Assembly: GCA_052145775.1 (NCBI GenBank)
Contig: JBKQNY010000116.1
Location: forward strand, 1-20,428
Source: CAVYPR01 sp052145775
GTDB taxonomy: Bacteria; Actinomycetota; Acidimicrobiia; Acidimicrobiales; RAAP-2
Length of the DNA stretch: 20,428 bases
Direction: 5' to 3'
Shown here: positions 1 to 5,491 of the stretch, in pieces
Layout of the letters: each line of letters starts with the position of its first letter
Position numbering within the stretch: the stretch's first letter is position 1
Position numbers and translations under genes: made by a program
Notes under the pieces: model-generated
Database searches by the model: none
Seen by the model: only the letters and a program-made list of their open reading frames with translations
What the model was told of the DNA's origin: nothing

Positions 1-48
1 GACAAATATTAGATAGTTTGCCGGTAGGCCCACTATCTAATATTTGTC
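1..48. repeat. Perfect 17-bp inverted repeat with 14-base spacer
   Basis: Arm 1-17 (GACAAATATTAGATAGT) is the exact reverse complement of 32-48. The spacer at 18-31 is GC-richer. The outermost pair is the first base of the window, so the repeat may extend further left. It ends one base before a GAGGA ribosome-binding sequence and 13 bases before an ATG, so as RNA it would be a hairpin beside the start of the small gene at 62, and as DNA it could be an operator. It is not followed by a T-run, so it does not look like a simple intrinsic terminator. Confidence 0.85.
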
Positions 49-61
49 GAGGAATTTTCTA

Positions 62-190
62 ATGAATACCACCAATCGTAGCAGCATCAAATTTTGGAAA
101 ATATCCAATATCTCTCTATTTATGAAACCCGGGGATATTCAGAAAACTTTTTCTGGGGTTCCTCAATGGTGGAAGGCCAAAAAGGAATGA
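62..190 (+). CDS. Small 42-residue basic protein, unknown function
   Basis: ATG at 62 is preceded by GAGGA at 49-53 with an 8-base spacing, which is a good ribosome-binding site. The frame runs 42 codons to TGA at 188-190. The product is basic and aromatic-rich, with a lysine-rich C-terminus (ending PQWWKAKKE). I do not recognise a family. Its stop overlaps the ATG of a second frame at 187 (ATGA), with AAAAAGGA just upstream, so the two look translationally coupled. This arrangement, downstream of an inverted repeat, resembles small regulatory or toxin-antitoxin operons. That comparison rests on layout alone. Codon use is AT-rich, unlike every other gene here. Confidence 0.45.
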   Translation: MNTTNRSSIKFWKISNISLFMKPGDIQKTFSGVPQWWKAKKE

Positions 191-215
191 ACCTATCTAA
201 ATTTGATACTACTAC
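187..215 (+). pseudogene. Start of a second AT-rich gene, cut at the composition junction
   Basis: ATG at 187 overlaps the stop of the preceding small gene and has an AAGGA sequence just upstream. The frame reads MNLSKFDTT and then passes at about 216 into GC-rich sequence antisense to the glycosyltransferase. The frame stays open there only because of base composition. Only about nine to ten codons belong to the original gene, so no family can be assigned. If the junction is an assembly join, the real gene continues elsewhere. Confidence 0.3.
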
Positions 216-596
216 CCAGGCGGGATCGTCGGGGGGGCCGGCGTGGTGGGCCAGGTGGGGGCGCTGCCACGGCAGGTCGTGGTGGTGCAGGACGGTCGGC
301 CGGCCCCGGCAGCACCCGGCCACGACCGAGAGCGCCTCGGGGTTGAGCGGGAGCGAGCAGAGGTTCTCCACGACCACCAGGTCGGCGTCGTCGAGCGCCC
401 TCTCCACCTCGACGGCCGTCGGGCCGGCCGCCGCGTCGATGGCCAGGCCGGGCACCCGGTGGTCGACCGGGCCCAGGCCGGCCACGGTCCGCACCGAGAA
501 GCCCAGTTCGGAAAGGGCCCACTGCCACTTGGCCGCCTCGATCGAGACCCCGTCGGTGCCGCCGAGCCGGAACGACACGATGGCCGCCGTCCTCAT
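216..596 (-). CDS. Glycosyltransferase (GT4-like), N-terminal part only
   Basis: ATG at 594-596 begins a 127-residue high-GC stretch that looks like the N-terminal Rossmann domain of a GT-B fold, family 4 glycosyltransferase. It opens with MRTAAIVSFRLGGTDGVS, the glycine-rich donor-side loop, followed by EAAKWQWAL. Later come the strand DADLVVVENL and the motif HHHDLPWQR near residues 99-107, then PPDDPAW. The family normally continues with a further 250 or so residues that include the nucleotide-sugar-binding domain. Here the reading passes into AT-rich sequence after Trp127 and stops at 120. The gene is broken or artificially truncated at the junction. Together with the divergent GDP-mannose dehydratase it suggests a cell-surface or glycolipid sugar locus. 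Its start is seven bases from a -10-like TACAGT on the minus strand, so the transcript may be leaderless. Confidence 0.7.
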
Positions 597-599
597 CGG

Positions 600-612
600 C
601 CGTACTGTACGG
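600..612. promoter_or_regulatory. 13-bp palindrome giving a -10 box on both strands
   Basis: CCGTAC-T-GTACGG is a perfect palindrome around one central base, in the region between two divergent genes. On the minus strand it contains TACAGT (609 to 604), a TANNNT-type -10 element exactly 7 bases before the glycosyltransferase ATG at 596, the spacing expected for a leaderless transcript. On the plus strand it contains TACTGT (603-608), which could start a leader of about 135 bases for the dehydratase gene. A second possible plus-strand -10, TACCGT, lies at 662-667. I see no clear -35 box in either direction. The palindrome could also be a repressor site. Confidence 0.45.
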
Positions 613-751
613 GGAGGCGGCCGCCGCCGGGCCCCGTCGGTGCCCCCCTTCCCCCGTGCGGTACCGTGGCGGGCGCCGTGTGCAGCGTCGGGGCACCTCC
701 CGACCGGCCGGGGAGGGCGGCCGGCAGGTCAGGATCGAGGCAGGGAGTTCG

Positions 752-1723
752 ATGGCGAAACGAGCGCTGATCACCGGGGTGACCGGACAGGACGGGTCGT
801 ACCTGGCGGAGTTCCTGCTCGAGCAGGGCTACGAGGTGGTGGGCATGGTCCGGCGGTCGAGCACCGTCACCTTCGAGCGGATCGCCCACATCCAGGACCG
901 CTTGACGCTGGTGGCCGGCGACCTGCTCGACGAGGTCTCCCTCATCGCCGTGCTGCGGGACCACCGGCCCGAGGAGGTCTACAACCTGGCCGCCCAGTCC
1001 TTCGTCCAGACCAGCTGGAGCCAGCCGGTCCTCACCGGCGAGACCACGGCCCTGGGGGTGACGCGCCTCTTGGACGCCATCCGGACCGTCGACCCCACGA
1101 TCCGCTTCTACCAGGCCAGCTCGTCGGAGATGTTCGGCAAGGTGCACGAGGTCCCCCAGCGCGAGTCCACCCCCTTCTACCCGCGCAGTCCCTACGGGGT
1201 GGCCAAGGTCTACGGCCACTGGATCACCGTCAACTACCGGGAGAGCTACGACCTGCACGCCTCATCGGGGATGCTCTTCAACCACGAGTCGCCGCGGCGG
1301 GGCCTCGAGTTCGTGACCCGCAAGGTCACCAACGGCGTGGCCCGCATCGCCTGCGGTCTCGACGACAAGCTGGCCCTGGGCAACCTCGACGCCCAGCGGG
1401 ACTGGGGGTTCGCCGCCGACTACGTGCGGGCCATGTGGCTCATGCTCCAGCAGGACCGGCCCGACGACTACGTGGTGGCCACCGGTGAGACCCACTCGGT
1501 GCGCGAGCTCTGCCAACTGGCCTTCTCGGCGGCCGGCCTCGACTGGGAGCAGCACGTGGTGGTCGACGAGCGGTTCCTGCGCCCGGCCGAGGTGGACCTG
1601 CTGGTCGGGGACCCCACCAAGGCCGAAAAGGAGCTCGGCTGGGGGCGCGAGGTCGACTTCCCTGGACTCGTCACCATGATGGTCGAGGCCGACCTGGCCC
1701 TCGTCCGCAGCCAGCTCTCCTGA
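752..1723 (+). CDS. gmd: GDP-mannose 4,6-dehydratase
   Basis: This 323-residue protein is a short-chain dehydrogenase/reductase of the sugar-nucleotide type. It converts GDP-D-mannose to GDP-4-keto-6-deoxy-D-mannose, the entry step to GDP-fucose, GDP-rhamnose and related sugars, in the cytoplasm. The NAD(P)-binding loop GVTGQDG is at residues 9-15, the SSE motif at 124-126, and the catalytic Tyr148 and Lys152 lie in PYGVAK. The family-typical block LFNHESPRRGLEFVTRK follows. Length is slightly below the usual 340 or so but complete. ATG at 752 is chosen over an in-frame ATG at 656 because AGGGAG lies 5 bases before it and the protein starts exactly at the first beta strand. No partner reductase or epimerase is in the window. 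The truncated glycosyltransferase lies divergently upstream. Confidence 0.93.
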   Translation: MAKRALITGVTGQDGSYLAEFLLEQGYEVVGMVRRSSTVTFERIAHIQDRLTLVAGDLLDEVSLIAVLRDHRPEEVYNLAAQSFVQTSWSQPVLTGETTALGVTRLLDAIRTVDPTIRFYQASSSEMFGKVHEVPQRESTPFYPRSPYGVAKVYGHWITVNYRESYDLHASSGMLFNHESPRRGLEFVTRKVTNGVARIACGLDDKLALGNLDAQRDWGFAADYVRAMWLMLQQDRPDDYVVATGETHSVRELCQLAFSAAGLDWEQHVVVDERFLRPAEVDLLVGDPTKAEKELGWGREVDFPGLVTMMVEADLALVRSQLS

Positions 1724-1772
1724 GGGCTGGCCGGGCGCGGACGGTGACCGCCACGCCGGGCCGGGGTCCGCG

Positions 1773-2600
1773 GTGACCGCGGTTCCGCCCGCCGCCATCA
1801 CGGCCGACCCCCTCGGGGTGCTCGTGGCCTTCGGGGCGGGGATCCTCTCCTTCCTCTCGCCCTGCGTCCTGCCGCTGGTGCCCGGGTACGTCTCGATGGT
1901 GACCGGGCTCTCGGCCGCCGAGCTCGAGGCGGGCGAGGACGGCACCGCACCCCGCCCCCTCGGGCCGCTGCTCAAGGGGATCGGCCTGTTCATCGCCGGC
2001 TTCACCGTGGTCTTCGTCGCGCTCGGGGCCGCCGCCTCGGGCCTCGGCCGGCTGCTCGAGGCCCACCAGCAGACCCTCACCACGGCGGCCGGGGCCGTGG
2101 TGGTCGCCCTGGGGGTGGTGCTGGTGGTGAGCGCACTGCCGGCCGGGGCGTGGAACCTGGCCGGGGCCGGGGCCGCCGGCGGGGCCGCCCGGCTCACTCG
2201 AGAGCGGCGGTTCCACGTCCGCCCCTCGGTGCTCGGCGCCTGGGCGGCCCCGGTGATGGGCATGGCCTTCGCCTTCGCCTGGACCCCCTGCATCGGGCCG
2301 GTGCTGGGGGCCGTCCTCAGCCTGGCCGCCACCCGCTCGACGCTGGCCGGGGGGGTGGTGCTCCTCTTCGCCTACTCGATCGGCCTCGGCATCCCCTTCC
2401 TGTTGACCGGGGTGGCCTTCTCCCGCCTCACCTCGCTGTGGGCCCGCGCCCGGCGGTCGCTGTGGGTGGTCAACCTGGTGGCCGGCGCAGTGCTGGTGGC
2501 CTTCGGGGTGCTCCTGCTCTCCGGGCAGCTGGGCTGGCTGTCCACCCAGTTTCAGGCGCTCCTCGACCACCTCGGCCTCCACCGCCTCACGACCAGCTGA
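1773..2600 (+). CDS. ccdA: CcdA-type thiol-disulfide electron transporter
   Basis: This 275-residue polytopic membrane protein is of the CcdA/DsbD-beta family, with about six membrane segments. It passes electrons from cytoplasmic thioredoxin across the membrane to periplasm-facing thioredoxin-like proteins. The two redox cysteines are visible: Cys31 in LSFLSPCVLPLVPGY and Cys173 in AWTPCIGPVL, each at the start of a matching half. It lies upstream of the ccm genes, whose thioredoxin-like CcmG (7603) is its expected partner in keeping apocytochrome cysteines reduced. The GTG start at 1773 is the only reasonable in-frame start and lies in a 15-bp palindrome (1768-1782). I see no strong ribosome-binding site. 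The gene begins 49 bases after gmd. Confidence 0.92.
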   Translation: MTAVPPAAITADPLGVLVAFGAGILSFLSPCVLPLVPGYVSMVTGLSAAELEAGEDGTAPRPLGPLLKGIGLFIAGFTVVFVALGAAASGLGRLLEAHQQTLTTAAGAVVVALGVVLVVSALPAGAWNLAGAGAAGGAARLTRERRFHVRPSVLGAWAAPVMGMAFAFAWTPCIGPVLGAVLSLAATRSTLAGGVVLLFAYSIGLGIPFLLTGVAFSRLTSLWARARRSLWVVNLVAGAVLVAFGVLLLSGQLGWLSTQFQALLDHLGLHRLTTS

Positions 2601-2675
2601 GGACGGTCCCGGGCGCCCGGCGACCGGCGGCCGAAGGGGTCCGGTGCTGCTTGGCCCCGGGCACCCCGGCCCCCG

Positions 2676-2681
2676 TAGCAT
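2676..2681 (+). promoter_or_regulatory. Possible -10 box for the ccm operon
   Basis: TAGCAT fits the TANNNT -10 consensus and is rare in sequence this GC-rich. It lies 12 bases before the ccmA ATG at 2694, in the 93-base gap between ccdA and ccmA, the only real gap before the overlapping ccm genes. Transcription would start only about 5 bases before the ATG. A TTGGCC at 2651-2656 could be a weak -35, but the 19-base spacing is long. Confidence 0.3.
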
Positions 2682-2693
2682 GGTCCCCAGGCC

Positions 2694-3392
2694 ATGGCCC
2701 CTGCAGTCCACCTCCGTGCCGCCGTCGCGCTCGCCGGTCGGTTCCCCGCCCTCTCCGGCGTCGACCTCACCGTCGCCCCCGGGGAGGTGGTCGTCGTCCT
2801 CGGGCCCAACGGGGCGGGCAAGACCAGCCTGCTGCGGACGTGCGCGGGCCTGATGGCCGTCACGTCGGGCGAGGCGGTCGTGCTCGGCTGCGACCTGGTC
2901 GAGGACCGCACCGCGGTCCGGTCCCGGGTGGGCCTCCTTGGCCATGCCGCCCCCCTCTACGACGAGCTGACGGCGGCCGAGAACCTGCGGTTCGCCACCC
3001 GGGCCGCCGGCCTCCCCGCCCCGCGGGGCGAGGCCGCGCTCGACCGGCTCGGGTTGACCGGCCGCCTGCGGCGGACCCCGGTGGGCCGGCTGTCGGCCGG
3101 GCAGCGGCGGCGGGTGGCCCTGGCCTCGCTGGTGGCGCGCGCCCCGGAGCTGTGGCTGCTCGACGAGCCGCACGCCGGCCTCGACGCCGGAGCCCGAGAC
3201 GTCGTGGTCGATCTGGTGGCCGAGGCCGCCGGCGGGGGCGCGGCGGTGCTGCTGTCCTCCCACGAGCCGGATCTGGCCGTCCCGTTGGCCGACCGGGTCG
3301 TGGTCATGGCCGGAGGTCTGGTCGCCGAGGCGCGCCGGGGCGGCCGGCGTCCGCTCAAGGCCGTGGATCCGGGTGACGTCGATGTGGCGTGA
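2694..3392 (+). CDS. ccmA: Heme exporter ATP-binding protein CcmA
   Basis: This 232-residue ABC ATPase drives release of heme-loaded CcmE from the CcmABCD complex in cytochrome c maturation. Walker A GPNGAGKTS is at residues 37-45, the signature LSAGQ at 133-137, Walker B with catalytic Glu in LLDEPH at 155-160, and the switch histidine at 190 in SSHE. The short length with little beyond the nucleotide-binding domain fits CcmA. Neighbouring ccmB overlaps its end by 11 bases, and the full ccm set follows, which separates it from general ABC ATPases. Confidence 0.93.
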   Translation: MAPAVHLRAAVALAGRFPALSGVDLTVAPGEVVVVLGPNGAGKTSLLRTCAGLMAVTSGEAVVLGCDLVEDRTAVRSRVGLLGHAAPLYDELTAAENLRFATRAAGLPAPRGEAALDRLGLTGRLRRTPVGRLSAGQRRRVALASLVARAPELWLLDEPHAGLDAGARDVVVDLVAEAAGGGAAVLLSSHEPDLAVPLADRVVVMAGGLVAEARRGGRRPLKAVDPGDVDVA

Positions 3393-4050
3393 CGCACTGC
3401 TCGTGGCGGGGAAGGACCTGCGCATCGAGGTCCGCTCCCGGGTGGCGCTGTGGCAGGTGCTCCCCTTCGCGGTGCTCGTCCTCCTCCTGGCCGCCTTCGC
3501 CCTCGGCCCGTCGACCACCGTCCTGCACTCGGCCGCGCCCGGCATCTTCTGGCTGGCCGTGCTGTTCTCGACGGTGCTGGCCACCCAGCGCAGCTTCGCC
3601 ATCGAATCGGGCGAGGGGACCCGCGACGGCCTGCGCCTCTCGGGCATCGACCCGGCCGGGATCTTCTTGGGCAAGGCGGCCGCGGTCGCCGTCCAGCTGG
3701 CCGTCCTCCAGGTGGTGCTGTGGGCGGGGCTCACCCTCCTCTTCGGCGTCCACCTGCGCGCCGCCTGGCTGGCCGTCGTGGCCTCGCTGCTCGCCACCGT
3801 CGGCCTCTCGGCGGCCGGCGTGATCTACGGGGCGCTCTCGGCCGGGCTGCGGGTCCGCGAGACGCTCCTGCCCCTTCTGGTCCTGCCGATCCTGGCCCCG
3901 GTGCTCCTGGCCGGGTCGCGGGCGTGGTCGGCCGCCATCACCGGACCGGCCTCGGCCGGTACGCCGTGGCTGCGGATCCTCGGGCCCTTCGCCGCGGTGT
4001 ACGTGGTCGTCGGCATCGTCCTTTACGGCCCGCTGCAGGAGGCGGCGTGA
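3382..4050 (+). CDS. ccmB: Heme exporter permease subunit CcmB
   Basis: This 222-residue membrane protein has about six hydrophobic segments and is the permease partner of CcmA in the CcmABCD complex. The opening MWRDALLVAGKDLRIE and the later EESGEGT-like stretch (FAIESGEGTRDGL) are typical of CcmB. ATG at 3382 is preferred because the protein then starts like other CcmB proteins. A GTG three codons upstream (3373) is possible. The start lies within the last codons of ccmA, so translation is probably coupled. Its stop overlaps the GTG start of ccmC. Confidence 0.92.
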   Translation: MWRDALLVAGKDLRIEVRSRVALWQVLPFAVLVLLLAAFALGPSTTVLHSAAPGIFWLAVLFSTVLATQRSFAIESGEGTRDGLRLSGIDPAGIFLGKAAAVAVQLAVLQVVLWAGLTLLFGVHLRAAWLAVVASLLATVGLSAAGVIYGALSAGLRVRETLLPLLVLPILAPVLLAGSRAWSAAITGPASAGTPWLRILGPFAAVYVVVGIVLYGPLQEAA

Positions 4051-4835
4051 GGCCGGCGGCGGTGCGCGCCCTCGGGGCCGCCGCCGTGGTCACCACCGCG
4101 GCGACGGTGTGGCTCGGCCTGTGGGTCACCCCGCCCGACCAGGTGCAGGGCACACTGGTCCGCCTCCTCTACCTCCACCCGCCGGTGGCCTGGGTCGCCC
4201 TCTACCTCGCCTTCGGCCTGGCCGCCCTCTCGAGCCTCCTCTACCTGTGGCGGCGCACGCGGTCGCTGTTCTGGGACCGCCTGGCCGCGTCCTGCGTGGA
4301 GGTGGGTGTGGTCTTCAACGTGCTCACGCTGGTGACCGGGTCGCTCTGGGGCCGCCCCACCTGGGGGGTGTGGTGGACCTGGACAGCCCGCCTCACCAGC
4401 ACGGCCCTCCTGCTCGTGCTCTTCCTCGGCTACCTCGCCCTGCGGCGCGTGCCGGCCGAGCCCGAGGTGCGGGCCCGCCGCTGCGCGGTGGCCGCCCTGG
4501 TGGCCTTCGTCGACGTGCCGATCGTGCACTTCTCGGTCGAGTGGTGGCAGACCCTCCACCAGAGCGCCACGGTCCTCAACCCCGAGCTGCACGTGCGGGT
4601 CCACGGGTCGATGGGCTGGACGCTGCTCCTCGGCTTCGTCGCCCTCAGCCTCGTCTTCGCCTGGATGGTCGTGGTCCGCTACCAGATCGAGGTGCTCTCG
4701 GACCGGGTCGGCGACGAGGAGCTCGAGGTCTCCTTGGCCGAGCGCCGGGCTGAGGGGAGCGAGGTCGTCGGGGCGACCCCCGCCGGGGCCGTGGCCGGCC
4801 GGCCGGAACCCGAGCCCGCCGGGGGGCCGCGGTGA
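4047..4835 (+). CDS. ccmC: Heme handling protein CcmC, with altered WWD motif
   Basis: This 262-residue integral membrane protein of the heme-handling family presents heme to CcmE. It has about six membrane segments. Histidines that could serve as external heme ligands are His44 in YLHPPVAW and His161 in VPIVHFSVEWW. The tryptophan-rich motif is at 106-117 and reads WGVWWTWTARLT. Most CcmC proteins have Asp where Thr113 stands (WxWDxRLT), so a usually conserved acidic residue is missing. The GTG start at 4047 overlaps the ccmB stop (GTGA). The C-terminal 45 or so residues form a charged and Pro/Gly-rich cytoplasmic-type tail. Frame, motif and neighbours make the family assignment safe. Confidence 0.92.
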   Translation: MRPAAVRALGAAAVVTTAATVWLGLWVTPPDQVQGTLVRLLYLHPPVAWVALYLAFGLAALSSLLYLWRRTRSLFWDRLAASCVEVGVVFNVLTLVTGSLWGRPTWGVWWTWTARLTSTALLLVLFLGYLALRRVPAEPEVRARRCAVAALVAFVDVPIVHFSVEWWQTLHQSATVLNPELHVRVHGSMGWTLLLGFVALSLVFAWMVVVRYQIEVLSDRVGDEELEVSLAERRAEGSEVVGATPAGAVAGRPEPEPAGGPR

Positions 4836-5005
4836 GCTACGTCATCGCCGGGTACGTCATCTGCCTGTCGGTCCTCGCCGCCTACGCCGCCTGGCTGGTC
4901 GCCCGCCGCCGCCGACTCACCCGGGCGGTGGCGCTCGAAGAGGAGGCCGGTCTCGGAGAGGCGCGACGGCTCGGGTCGGGACACCCGCCCGACCCGGTCC
5001 CATGA
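4832..5005 (+). CDS. ccmD: CcmD-like single-span heme export subunit
   Basis: This 57-residue frame starts at a GTG that overlaps the ccmC stop (GTGA) and ends in a TGA that overlaps the ccmE ATG (ATGA). It has one membrane segment at about residues 3-24 (starting SYVIAGYVICLSV), followed by RRRR at 25-28 and a charged cytoplasmic tail. Size, N-out hydrophobic span followed by arginines, and position between ccmC and ccmE match CcmD, which helps release holo-CcmE from CcmABC. Sequence conservation in CcmD is low, so context carries most of the weight. Confidence 0.82.
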   Translation: MSYVIAGYVICLSVLAAYAAWLVARRRRLTRAVALEEEAGLGEARRLGSGHPPDPVP

Positions 5006-5481
5006 GCGCCCCCGGCACGCTGGCCACGCCGCCGGCCCCCGCCCGCCCCCGGCCGCGCCACCGGGCGCGCCTGGTCGTGGTCTTCGCCGTCCTCTTGGGC
5101 GCGGTGGCCTTCCTCCTCGCCGAGGGGCTCGGCAGCTCGCTCGACTACTTCGACACCGTCCACCAGGCGCTGGCCAAGAAAGCCGCCCTGGGGACCTCCA
5201 CCTTCCGCCTGGAGGGCACGGTGGTGGCGGGCACCGTGGTGCGCACCCGGCACGGCGCCGACTTCTCGGTGGCCGGCGGGGGGGAGCAGGTCGCCGTCGA
5301 CAACAGCGGGTCGCCGCCGCAGCTCTTCCAGCCCGGCATCCCGGTCGTCGTGGTCGGCCACTTCGCCTCGGCGGGGTCGGACATCTTCGTCTCCAACCAG
5401 ATCCTGGTGAAGCACTCGGCCACATACATCGCCCAGCACCCCACACGGGTGCGGGGCCAGGACGGCAAGGTGGTGGGGTGA
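5002..5481 (+). CDS. ccmE: Periplasmic heme chaperone CcmE
   Basis: This 159-residue protein has an N-terminal cytoplasmic stretch rich in Pro and Arg, one membrane anchor at about 23-41, and an OB-fold domain. CcmE binds heme covalently through a histidine and carries it from CcmABCD to CcmF. The histidine is seen as His138 in ILVKHSATY, with the accompanying Tyr142, matching the HxxxY motif. The ATG start overlaps the ccmD stop. Confidence 0.93.
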   Translation: MSAPGTLATPPAPARPRPRHRARLVVVFAVLLGAVAFLLAEGLGSSLDYFDTVHQALAKKAALGTSTFRLEGTVVAGTVVRTRHGADFSVAGGGEQVAVDNSGSPPQLFQPGIPVVVVGHFASAGSDIFVSNQILVKHSATYIAQHPTRVRGQDGKVVG

Positions 5482-5491
5482 GGGCGCGGCG

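Larger units (their letters stand above)
1..215. other. AT-rich segment of foreign composition, joined abruptly to high-GC DNA
   Basis: The first 215 bases are rich in A and T and in codons such as AAA, TTT, ATA and AAT, which are almost absent from the other 20 kb. The change is sharp. Reading the minus-strand glycosyltransferase frame, codons are GC-rich up to the Trp codon at 216-218, then become three consecutive GTA codons followed by TCA, AAT and TTA. The segment holds an inverted repeat and a short coupled gene pair. It could be the end of an inserted mobile element, or a chimeric join made during assembly of mixed DNA. No transposase, target duplication or terminal repeat is visible that would prove insertion. 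The boundary is placed from codon composition and protein family fit, to within a few bases. Confidence 0.8.

Noticed and set aside
1..48. Intrinsic terminator or integron attC site
   Set aside because: There is no T-run after the stem. The attC-type core (GTTRRRY and its partner) is absent.
1..215. End of an IS200/IS605-type element
   Set aside because: A subterminal hairpin is suggestive, but no transposase, no TnpB and no known cleavage motif is visible, so naming a family is not justified.
1671..3797. Very long open frame (708 codons) antisense to ccdA, ccmA and ccmB
   Set aside because: Composition is Gly/Pro/Arg/Glu-rich with no domain. It is the expected shadow of GC-rich codons in the real genes on the other strand.
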